Positions 13,988 through 25,549 of a stretch of DNA of 64,000 nt are shown in pieces; position 1 is the stretch's first letter; every line of letters starts with the position of its first letter. A program made the translations under genes and the position numbers. Origin of the DNA: Chaunax sp. Z400 (taxonomy: Eukaryota; Chordata; Actinopteri; Lophiiformes; Chaunacidae); contig CM075187.1 in assembly GCA_037577475.1 (NCBI GenBank), positions 23,838,810 through 23,902,809 on the forward strand, given 5' to 3'. Under the pieces are notes generated by a model that did not search any database, was not told the origin of the DNA, and saw only the letters and a list, made by a program, of their open reading frames with translations.

Positions 13988-16853
13988 TATTTATGAGAGG
14001 CCATGTAGGCTATATTTGATACTTTCTCACACACACTATCATAATTTCATACAGACACAATCGTACTAACACACACACACTACTATATCTCTTACATGTC
14101 AAATGTAAGATTGGGGTAAATGTAAGATACTGAGTTGACCTAACTCAGTTTTTATCAAGTTGTTAATAAACTCATTTTATTTTAGTTATTTTGGCGTCAA
14201 AAAAACTGTCAAACTCAGTTTACTTGAGTTTACTTGGTTCATTTAAACAAACCAAGTACTGAGAAGTAAGTACTTTAGCTTTTTTCAGTACTTAGTTACA
14301 TCCCACAATGTAACTATGTATATTACTCTTATACTGAAGTACCCCACAAATTAGATCTACTTTACTTGAATACCCTGTTTTCTGTTCATACCACTTTTAC
14401 TTGTACTGCACTACTTTTCATGGGAAACAGCCCTTTTGTTATGTGAGGAAAGTTGGATAAATGGTACTTTTGCTTTGTAAAACTCCACTCAGGTATTTGC
14501 TGTCCCAGCTTCTGAAATCTTTAATTCCCATTCAGATCTGTCACATGGAATGTTCTTAACAGTTGTGGCAATAGCACACATCAGAGTAGATTCACATGTA
14601 CTTGTTTACTGTTCTGCAGATGTCCTGTTCAATGTTGGGTAGCTGACGTCTTTTGCCATTATGAAAATAAATGTTTGATGACAGCTGAAACAACCACTCT
14701 GGTTTTGCACAATGGGTAAATAGATACTGTATGTTGAGGACAGGTGGGTGGAGTTTCCAAGCATACCTTGAGACAATGTATTTGAGGCCATAAACCCAAG
14801 TAACCTGTGTTTAAATGTGTTCTGAATAATAATCAGTTAAGCAGTAATTAGTTCTTTAGAAATATTTCTATAGAAAATGGTTAGTTATATAACACCATTA
14901 CATCATGAGTTAAGTCTCTCACACGGTTAGTAACATCCCACCTGGGTGATGCAAGAGGGTGATAAAATAAAGTAGTGTGATATATTGTAATAGCAAGCAC
15001 TCCAGAGTAAAAAGCAAATCATTTTGTCAAATTCATGCAATAAGAAATTTCAGCATGCTAGAATACTTTTTAGGATATTGGTAGATTAAGTTATCACAAT
15101 AACAGTAAGCAAGCTAATTTACAGCCTGCCTGATCTGAACCCGAGTTGTGTTCAGTGATTGGACTTCTGTGCTAGTCATGTATCATGGTTTGTCCATGAC
15201 GAACACCATGTTCGAACATAAGGGTGTCCATAAGTGCACTTGGCACCAGGATGGCCAAGGTCGTAGGTCTATGATTGACGTTGTAGTTGTATCAGCAGAC
15301 CTACAACCATATGTTCTGGACACTCGGGTGAAGAGAGGTGCTGAGCTGTCAACTGATCACCACCTGGTGGTGAGTTGGATCAGATGGCGGGGGAGGATGC
15401 CGGACAGGCCTGGTGCACCCAATTGTACAGTGAGGGTGTGCTGGGAGCGTTTGGCAGAGCCCCCTGTCCGGCAGAACTTCGACTGCATTCCGAGGGAGGC
15501 TGGGGATATTGAGTCCGAATGGAATATGTTCCACACCTCCATGGTTTAGGCGGCTGCCTGGAGCTGTGGCCATAAGGTTGAGGGTGTCTGTCACTGCGGT
15601 AATCCCAGAACCCGGAGGTGGACACCAGCGGTTAGGGAAGCAATCAAGCTGAAGAAGAAGTCTCACTGGGCATGGTTAGTCTGTGGGACTCCTGAGGCAG
15701 CTGACAGGTATCGGCAGGCCAAGCGGAGTGCAGCTTTGGCAGTCAATGAAGCAAAAACTTGGGTGTGGAAGGAGTTCGGTGAGGCCATGAGCATAACTTT
15801 TGCATGGCCTCAAAGAGATTCAGGCAAACCGTCAGATGACTCAAGAGGAAAAAGCAGTGCTCTGTTCGCACTATGCACAGTGGGGATGGTGTGCTGCTGA
15901 CCTCAACTGGGGATATAGTTGGGCGGTGGAAGGAGTACTTTGAGGGTCTCCTCAATCCTCAATCAGGGATGCCAGGCGGGACGTCACTAACAGTGTGAGA
16001 GACGTAACTCATGGTGCCATGGTGTTGTATAACGAACCATTTTCTATAGAAATATTTCTAAAGAACTAATTACTGCTTAACTGATAATTATTCAAAACAC
16101 ATTTAAACACAGGTTACTTGGGCTAATGGCCTCAAACACATTGTCTCAAGGTATGCTGGGAAACTCCACCCGCCTGTCCTCAACACGCAGTATCTATTAA
16201 CCCATTGTGCAAAACCAGAGTGGTTGTTTCAACTGTCATTAAACATTTATTTTCATAATGGCAAAAGACGTCAGTAACCCAACATTGAACAGGACATCTG
16301 CAGAACAGTGAACAAGTACATGTGAATCTACTCTGGTGTGTGCTATAAGAGCATTCCATGTGACAGATCTGAATGTGAATTAAAGATTTTAGAAGCTGGG
16401 ACAGCAAATACCTGAGTACAGTTTTACAAAACAAAACCATTTATCCAACTCTTCTCATGTAACAAAAGGGCTGTTTCCCATGAAAAGTAGTGGAGGACAA
16501 GTAAAAGTGGTATGAACAGAAAACAGGCTATTCAAGTAAAGTAGATCTAATTTGTGAGGTACTTAAGTATAAGAGTAATATACTTAGTTACATTGTGGGA
16601 TGTAACTAAGTACTGAAAAAAGCAAAAGTTCCCAGTACTTGGTTTGTTTAAATGAACCAAACTCAAGTAAACTGAGTTTGACAGTTTTCTTGATGCCAAA
16701 GTAACTAAAATAAAATGAAAAGAAAAAAAATTACATTTTGCATGTAAAAGAGTATAGTAGTGTGTGTTAGTATGATTGTGTCTGTATGAAGTTATGATAG
16801 CGTGTGTGTGAGAAAGTATATAATATGACCTACATGGCCTCTCATACATATTA
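13988..16853. mobile_element. Large foldback (inverted-repeat) element with LINE-filled spacer
   Basis: The left arm, about 13988-14953, and the right arm, about 15966-16853, are reverse complements. Anchors are tatgagaggccatgtagg (14000) with cctacatggcctctcata (16830), ctatagaaaatgg (14870) with ccattttctatag (16037), and ctctcacac (14918) with gtgtgagag (15992). By eye most positions match, with indels; the left arm has an extra block of tens of bases near 14100-14165. The spacer of about 1 kb carries LINE sequence. I did not establish target-site duplications. Confidence 0.75.
15130..15965 (+). pseudogene. LINE retrotransposon fragment (endonuclease C-terminus to linker)
   Basis: The 15148-15549 frame contains HGLSMTNTMFEHKGVHKCTW, GRRSMIDVVVVSADLQPYVL and GAELSTDHHLVVSW. 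These match the C-terminal part of a non-LTR retrotransposon AP-type endonuclease, including the SDHH-type motif, here TDHH. After a stop at 15549 the homology continues in broken frames to about 15960 (SGDGVLLTSTGDIVGRWKEY-like). The reverse-transcriptase core is absent. It is a dead fragment in the loop of the foldback element. Confidence 0.75.
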
Positions 16854-17929
16854 GTTCGTTCACAAAGACATTAGGTGAAAATGTCTAACTTTTCATGTGG
16901 GCTGATAAAAGTGCCACTCATCAGTAGGATTGACCCAGTTCTCTCATTGATGGTTGTTCAGACTCCACACACGACCCCCTAACCTCCTCCCAGAGCTACT
17001 AAAAGAACAGATAAGAGCAAACACAGAGGCAGGAATGCTTTTTCTGCCCTGATCCAAAAGCAAGCAAATGAAGGACAGGAAGATTTGAGTATCCAAATAG
17101 CTGTGAGGTGTGTAGTAAGCATGTAGACGGTCTTCTATAGTAGATGTGACTGATTATCACAGTTCAATTTAAATCTGCAACTGTGCCAACAGATCAATCC
17201 CACCACCTTAAAAAGAAATACTTCAACCAGCTCTAATTACTTTACAGTAACCACAGAGCATATTCTGCCCTCTATAGGTTTTCCACAGCAGTGGGATTAG
17301 GCTGCATTTCAAAGTGTTCCACCCAGGTTTTGTTGAATCAACAGACTGGAGCCTATTTTTTATGGGGGCTGGCAATCATCTGAGTTTTTAGGATTTGTAT
17401 CCAGGCTTTTTTTTTTTCAAAGACAGCTGGGTAATCGTCAGAGAGCCAGGGTCTTTTCTCTAATCTTAATACCCAACCAGAGACGCCCCTACTGCTAGAA
17501 GGCTATCGCATACCCTCAGCTAAGATTCTGTCTCCCAGTCCCTAAGCTGATGCTGGACGGAGCCAAGTGTCTGTCTGAATGTATTTTATGATTTCACTGT
17601 GTCTCAGGGATGGATGTCGAATGCAGGATCACTGGTATCCATCCACAAATGAGACGAGGCCTGCAGAAGGGATGAAGATACAGAAGGGGAAACCAATCCC
17701 ACTTTAAAATGGAGAGGGACTTAAAGCTGAGACTAAAACAGAACATTAAAGTTGTTGGCCATATACAGCCAAAACAATGAGCTGAAAGAGGCTAAAATCA
17801 TCTGCAGAGCTGAGGTGAACTGTAGTTGGCCAGGAAACTGCAAATTTTGTCACAACCTTTATGTGGATGCCCAACATGTGAATAGTGCACATGATTTCTG
17901 GACATGTGTATTTCAGGTTTTTCTTTGTC
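16854..17929. other. No gene seen
   Basis: AT-rich, intron-like sequence between the foldback element and the Tc1-like fragment. No recognisable exon, RNA gene or repeat apart from a short poly-T tract near 17408. Confidence 0.5.
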
Positions 17930-18520
17930 CGCAAGACATCTTCAAAAGATTTTGAAGGCACGTTTTGGAGGGATGGATCCAGATTTAACTTGCACTGGTG
18001 GTTGTGGCGTGTGTATCGTCACTGTGGGGAAGGCTATCCTGCAGCATACATCCAGGAAGTGGACCGTTTTGGTGGCGTTGTCATGATGTGGGGAGCCATT
18101 GCTAATGGATGGGGGTCAGACCTGGTCCACATCCACGGTACACTGACAGCTATCCGTTTCTGAGATACGGTCCTAGGTCCACATGTCATTCCCAGGATAC
18201 TGCAATCAGGCATCACCTTCATGCATGACAATGCCAGACCACATGTGGCTCATGTCTGTCAGGAGGAGCCTACCTGGACTAGAACAATGTGGCTGTCCTT
18301 CCTTGGCCACCATATTCACCAGATCTCAACCCAATAGAGCATCTGTGGGATGTTCTGGATCGCCGAGTGAGACGGAGAGATTCTGCTCCAGCAACACATG
18401 AACAACTTGTCACAGCACTGCAGGAAGAATGGCATGTCATCCTACAAGTCCAGATTAACGTCTTATCAATTCAATACAGAGGAGATGAGATGCTGTGATA
18501 AATGCTGGAGGTGATCACTG
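17930..18520 (+). pseudogene. Tc1-like transposase pseudogene (C-terminal part)
   Basis: Translation across frames gives SRFNLHWW, VDRFGGVVMMWGAIANGWGS, MHDNARPHVAHV, then WPPYSPDLNPIEHLWDVLDR followed by RVRRRDSAPATHEQL. These are the catalytic-domain blocks of a Tc1-family DDE transposase. The blocks sit in different reading frames with intervening stops, so the copy is dead. The N-terminal DNA-binding part and clear terminal inverted repeats are missing. Confidence 0.85.
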
Positions 18521-21500
18521 GCTGTTGTTGTTGTTCTCTGTATCGCCATCCACACTTTTTGACTTGTAAACACTAAGGCGATAACCACTAATTTGCACAA
18601 AAATGATTCTCCTGTATGGCTAAAGAGTGAATAAAGCTGTGTGAACCATAATTTGCCTTTGATATTTAATATGAACAGGATGGCATGACATAAAGAAAAT
18701 ATGTGTTTCTACTGTTGCTCAGTATATAACTTTTGGCAACATTTTTATTATCATCCATGTTTATATTCTAGCAGCCTCTTATGACTTAGAAAATTAACAA
18801 TATTCTGTACTGACACTTTGCTGCCAAAGCTTTAATTACGTAAATTGTGTTGTTGTTGCGTGAAGCTTGAATCACTGATTGCATCATAAGCCTATCATGG
18901 TAACCCAAGGCTCTTTGTCCACCAAAACATAATGAGTCATACTTGAATAGGAAAAGCTGCAGAAGGTTAGCTGAAACTCATTTTCACCTAAATGCTAATG
19001 TATGAAGACAAAGAGAAAGCTGCTGTGTGGATGGTGTAGCCTTTGGTAGCAGTCTGCCTATGGTTAGCGAGGAGAAAGAGTGTTGCCTGCCAACCTGAGG
19101 AGCAAGCTGTGGATTATTCCTCTTTAATCCCTCTCTTTTACCATCTTACATGAAATGTGATTTTCATTTCTCTCCATCATCAGCATGAATGTTATCTTCA
19201 TACATCTGTCGAGAGCGCTGTGCGTGTTCCAGGGGCTTTTGTGCTGCTGTTTTAAACGCTGATGGTGTCGGCTTTGTTACCTCTCCAGCCCCTGCTCACA
19301 GTCATTTTAATCAGCACAGAGAATCCGGGCCTTTCTTCCAATTTGGCCAGCCTCAGGATATTAAGTGATGACACCAAACCCATTACATTACTGTACCTTA
19401 GAATGAACTTGGTCCAAGCTTTTGTGCCCCAGTTGAGGTATCATGGTTACACAAGCAGTAAAAGTGGCTTGTAAACATTGTCGATAAGTGATCTGTGGTT
19501 ATTTATACTCCTCCACAATTGACCAATGTCTGTAGCCTTAATCTGGCTTTTTTCTCAGTCACATTTTCCTCCCACACTGTCCTCCCAGGCTTCTAAAATG
19601 GTTCCTGTCCACTGCGTTTTTTTTCCCCCTCTCTCTGTCTTGACTGTATCACAGCGTGGGCAAAGAAACAAAAATACATGAACCTTTGACGGCGATTAAA
19701 TAGGGATTTTGCTCGATGGAGCTGCATGCTATTTCTTGTCTTTGATTAATTATGAAGTGTTAGTACCTTGTCTACTTGCTGCCAAAGCTGTGATGACACA
19801 GCTCAGGTATACGACTCGGTGAAGTCCCCTGTGTAAATGTACTTTGAAGTTATCTTGTTAAAGTAAATATGTGCTATAAAATAAGCCAATGAAGTGGCAC
19901 CGAAACTTAAATTACGAGTCTTTTTAGACTGCGAGGCAGGATATTTATTTATATACAGTATATAAGATATAAACGTGGAGCATATGAATATTATCCCCTG
20001 GCATTTGATGTGTGGGGATGCTGCTATCGCTTTGTCTGTAAATATTTTTTGTCCTTGGCATGAAACTGATCACACATATCAACCATATGCTGGAGTGGTG
20101 CCTTTTGCTATGTACAATTTTATTTTTTTGCGTTTCCAAGGCAACAACTTATACCTATTATGAAGAACAAGTAGTAATAGTAGTAAAATAATAAGTGAGG
20201 TTTGTTTTTAAAGCTCATCTTGTAAACTGTGTATTCTGTCTTTGACAAATTGTACATGTATACCAGAAATGATGGGTTTTATGTGCATTTCCATGCCAGC
20301 ATTGTGGTTTTGGCCTTGCCCTCAGAAGAGGGTATGGTTCGATTCCAGAGCTTATCAGAGCATATCTTATAAACTATGTATTCTTCCTTTATGTGTAGTT
20401 TTCATTAGCACAATATCGCTATTTATTTTAAACTGACTGCTCTTGTTCTTAATCGAGGAACACTGATGGACACTCACAATAATGGTTGAAGTGACAGAAT
20501 TTACAAAAGTGATTTTAATAAAAAGTCTCAAAATAGGGAAATATTTGATGGGATATGGTTAAATGTGTTTAAAAAACAGATAGAGATAATGATAGCCCAT
20601 CGCACCCAGTATATTATGCCTTCAAACACTTGACATGTAATTTCCTGGTGATTTTCTAATTATAAGAAATTGTACCTCTCCCTCTAATGACTTCATAATA
20701 TGCCTGTAATGGAAGTGATTGTAATGTATAGCTCCATTTATAAGTCAACTATAATTGTCGCCATCGGTGTCGTTATGTGGCCATTATATCTAGGAAAAAT
20801 GAATCAATCTTTTTTACTATTTCTGTTTGTTTTTTTAAATTTTGTGGAGCACCAGGTGACCTGAAAGGTGCAATACCAGAATAACTTGACTTACTTACTT
20901 ACCCTAGCCGTCACAAAACTGTAGACCAGGAATGACTAGTTATTAGAGGCCACCTCATCCCTGTTAGCAGCTCTCTATGCATAGAGAGCTCTCTGAATAA
21001 TTCGACAAAGCAAAAGAGGACTGGCAGAGCAGGACTGGAGGAATGGATCAAAGATGATCTTGGGGCCAAAGTATCAGGAAATTGACTTTCTGACGTCAGA
21101 TGTGAAAGTGTGTGTATCTATTATGTGTGTAAAGTGAGCATTGGTGTATTCATCATTACATCATAAGTGAGGGTCTCTCTTTGAAAACCATTCCTCCTGT
21201 TTTATTAATTCATAAATTCTGTGAGTCTCTGACCTGCAGGTTTTCTGCAATATGTCTGACCGTAGGCATTAACAAATCTTCATTCTGACAGTGTTTCATC
21301 TCTAGATGGACCACAAATCAGTGTGCTTGAATGATAGCACCCTAGGAAGCACATGTCGTCTTGACATTTGAGTCCAGGGGATTGAGCGGGACTGCAGGTG
21401 TGATTTAGATGTCTCCACAGTTGAATATTTCACAGCACTGACTGAGTTATGTTTTGCAGGCAGCAGAGAAGGTCAACCTTGATGCAAATTGCTGGTGGAA

Positions 21501-23148
21501 TTTAAGGGAGGTTCTCGACAGATAGCCTCTGGGATTGCCTCAGTTACCAGCACAGTTGAATCAGATGTATGTGATGGAAGATACCCCACTGTTAGAGTTA
21601 CCCATGGTTCAGAGGAAGGCTTTTAATCAAGTCTATCAGAGCTGAAATAGAAGGTCATCCACGTTTGGTGAGCTTGACTTTTTGCCATGCTCGCGACATG
21701 GGTTAGGGATGGCTCTGTCGCTCATTGACATTTAAGGTCCCCTACTGATTTATGCTTGTGTAGATTCTCATTAATCCAGTTTATGGTAATCCTCGAAGGC
21801 TGAGTCTGAAGCTACTGGACTTCATTTCACCTCTCATCCAAGAGGCTTCTACAGAACTGAAATGAAATTATATTAAATCAACCTTTGAGGACTTAGAGAA
21901 AACCAATATGTCACTAATGCCGGTTTTCTTCAGGATTTAGCTGAAAATGCATTAAATTTCAGCACAATTTCAGCCACAATTTGATCTTAAATGTAAATCT
22001 GTAGCATTATTATTTGTTATCTCACACCGTCCTGTGGGAAAATGACTGTTTAAAAAGGTTTTATAAATGACATTTACGGCCACTAGATGTCACACTAGAG
22101 CACATTGAACAAAGTGAAGAAGTGATGCAGAATCCACATCAGTACCCGGATCCTCCTCAAAGTTTAATCAAGATGCATCCCAACACAAGATTTCATCAAA
22201 ATCCGTTCTTGGCGTTTTGAGCAAACCTGCTAACAAACAAAGGCCATCAGAGACAACCTTGGTGATAATGATACCTTAATTTTTCATCAACAGTCAGCAA
22301 ATGTCCAATACTTTTGGTTATTACCTGCAAAACTAATGACGTTCAACAATTCAGCTTTATCATTCGGTGTTTGGTGATGGCATGCTACCATGCAGATTAA
22401 CACAGTAAACAATGAACGTGCATTAATACAATCATGTTAACATCTTCATTCTTAGCATGTTAGCATACTGTTCTCAAAGTACCACTGTGCATAAATACAA
22501 CTTCACAGAGCTGCTACCACAGACTCTTTGTCTTGTTATGTAAAGCTCCATTCAGGTACTTAGATTCACCAGGTATGGAGATTTTACTTGTGCTGTTTAC
22601 GTCTAGTGAAAGTAAAATCCCTACGGATATTCTGTTTGACTGGTAGATTCAGATGCATGTGTCATCAGATGAGTGAGAAGTGAGAAGAGTCCCACCCTCT
22701 TGTGTAGTAGTAGTAGTACTGTCACTGGGCTCAGTTTGCAGTACACCGCTTCTGTTCTTGTCATGCTATTTTTCAACACCAGGGAACAGGGATGCTAGAA
22801 ATTGCCTTTGAGACATACCTCTTGGTTTTATTTTGTGAAACACCAGACATCTTTTTTAAAGAGATATGTCTAAAGAAGCCTTTCAGGCTAAGGATCAGGT
22901 CTGCACTAAATCCATTTCACAGAATTACAGTAGTTGTTTATTCAAGCTGGCTGAAGTTCTGGCATCTACAGCTGCTCTAATTCACTCTGTAATCATGTTT
23001 CCAGTTCTGATTATATCTCCAGTTTAAGACCAAGATACATAAGAATAGGATAAGACCATTTGAATATGTAAATGTAATGGTGTTTAAATGTGTTTAAGTG
23101 CCACAGGATGGACAGAAAGAATCCTCATGTCTTACTTTGTGTCTCTAG
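18521..23148. other. No gene seen; probable zdhhc8 upstream or intron 1 sequence
   Basis: I looked here for the first coding exon of zdhhc8 (about 108 bases encoding a Lys-Tyr-Ile-Pro-Val-type stretch and the first membrane helix, ending with AC before a donor) and did not find it. The stretch 22150-22480 has the look of diverged repeat tails (atttcatcaaaatccgttct, agcatgttagcatactg). Nothing else is supported. Confidence 0.5.
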
Positions 23149-25506
23149 GTGCCCCTGGCTGACAAAGGTAATCTCTGTCGCTGTGCCTCTCTACAATGGC
23201 CTGGTCTTCATCTTCGTCTTGGCCAACTTCAGCATGGCAACCTTCATGGACCCTGGTGTTTACCCCAGAGGTTTGTATGCATGACTGTGTGAATAATTGC
23301 GTTTTAGTCGCTGGCGATGGTATTCTGACTTTACAGAATTGTGCAGGAAAGCCAGCAATACTCATCTGACATCTAAAAATATTAGTATTTGGTGTAGTGT
23401 CTGCATGTAAGTACGAGTAATGTTTCCTTCCTGTTGTGTCCTCATGCCAAGGATGCACCTTTAATTGTGTCACAGCGCCAGCATGCCCAGTGTTTTATGA
23501 CACCATTGTTCGCTTGTTAAAAGTCCAAATGCTCCACATGACGGACTTTTGTGGAAGTTATACAAGCCTCCACATTGCAAGGTTTATTAAGTGTCTCTCA
23601 GCTGCTTGGTCTGTCAGACAAGCTGCACTGACTGCAGGCTTCTTGTCCTCAGGACTATCTGGGTTATGTAATGATGATTGAACTCATCCCCAGGGATGTT
23701 TGTAATGCCCTTGTAAATGATAAGCACCTGTCTTTAGGAAGCGCTTTCTACGCTCATAAAAGGGTAATAATCGTAAGGTTGTTTATTAGGTTGGGGTGGC
23801 TGTGGCTCAGGAGGTAGAGAGGTCGTTATGGAACGAAAAGGTCGGTGGTTCGATCCCCAGCCCCTGCAAGTCTACAAGTCAAAGTATCCTTGAGCAAGAT
23901 ACTGAACCCCAATTTGCTCCCCGGGTGCTGTAATGGCAGCCCACTGCTCCTCAGGGATGGGTCAAAGGCAGAGACAGAATTTCCCCATGGGGGGATAATA
24001 AAGTATAGCTTATCTTATTTTAAAGTGCAGGTTATCTGGCTCCCCAGAGGTTACAGTGGCCTTCTGCTGCCGCTGTCCTGTCCTTTGAAAGACAGCAGAG
24101 GGGCAGATTCTTTACTATGTTATTAATGTCATATCTCATAAGCAGCAGCCCCACCAGTGAAGTTGTGATTTAAAAAAATTAAAGACATGAGATACACTGT
24201 AAAACTTTTCACTGTAAATTTTCAGTAACCAACTGGCAGCAGCTTCACCTGCAAAGTACTGTATTTTTACAGTTTCCTACTGTATTTTAGAATTATAGTA
24301 TATCACTATAAATAAATATACAGTTCATAGCTGTATATATAATTTTTTTTTAAATACCTGTCTGCACATATACTTATGGTTTGTGTCAGGATTAGGTAAA
24401 AACCATTTCTTAAAATACATGCAGTTTGATCTTGCAGCAGATAATTAGTATTTCTGTGCTTGTGAGAGTGTATGTGACCTACACCAGCCCTCTTTGAAAG
24501 ACTAACCTATTACATTTTATTTGGAACTAATACCCATCTCTCATCAAAGAGAGCATGATCCACCATGTGAGAAACAGAGAGACAAAACAAGACAAACAGG
24601 GACGAAAGGACAGGCAGTAACACCAATGAGCTGTGTCGTGGTTTGTGTTCCATGCACCCCACTCCCTTAATTACACCTTTTTTTCCTCATATTACGACTT
24701 TATTCTCTTAAATATTCAACTTTCTTCTCAAACTCTCCAATTTTTCTTTTCTCAATGTGGCCCTAATACTCCGTCATACTGCTGTCACCTAGTGGCCATC
24801 GCTTAATACTGCTTTTAAGAGAGCATATATTTATAATGCTTAGTTGAACAGAAGACATTTTAACTAAATTTCACAATTACTGGATGATGGCAATTTCTAC
24901 AACATGGTATAACTGTATCACATTGTACACAGGAGTCATTAAGTCAATGAATTTGCTCAGTAATGTCCATCATAGAGCAGTATCAGGTTCGCTAATAGTC
25001 ACTATAAACTACTGGTCATACCACACTAATTAGGACTGTAGCTACAGTTATTGGACAGGCTGCAAGTTCAACTTTTCATCTGTCAGAAGAAGAATGAGGT
25101 ATGTCTTCTTCCAAAAGTTATATGGTCTTAGACAACATGACATTACATTTATAGGCCAGCACCTTGCATGGCAGCTTCATCACCAGCAGTGTGCGAGTAC
25201 GTTTGCAAGAATTGGTGAAAATATAAAGCACTTTGCCCTTTAAGGCAGATATGTGCCATTTACTGTTGTGCATGTCAAGTTTCTGTGAACAAGTCATTAT
25301 ATTTCTCTTGGCAATAGCTAATGTAAATAATAATCATGCATCTGCAAAGACTGAGTGGATAAGTGTTTTAAGTGATTTATGACAGAAAAGCCAGTGGTTT
25401 GAACCCCATTAATGGCAATTCATGCTGCCCAGGTGTCAACATGCAAAATACTAAGCTTTTGCAGCCTCAATTAGTGTGAGTTGCTTGCCAAACACTTTAT
25501 ATGTGT

Positions 25507-25549
<43 letters not shown>

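Noticed and set aside
14606..16849. Open frames in the arms of the foldback element (14606-14791, 16180-16440, 16547-16849)
   Set aside because: The arms are non-coding repeat; the frames do not match any protein and disagree between the two arms.
23791..23870. A functional tRNA gene at the SINE head
   Set aside because: A and B boxes are present, but the expected cloverleaf arms do not pair and the sequence continues into a SINE body.
25508..25546. CRISPR-like or other array
   Set aside because: It is a plain dinucleotide repeat in a vertebrate intron.
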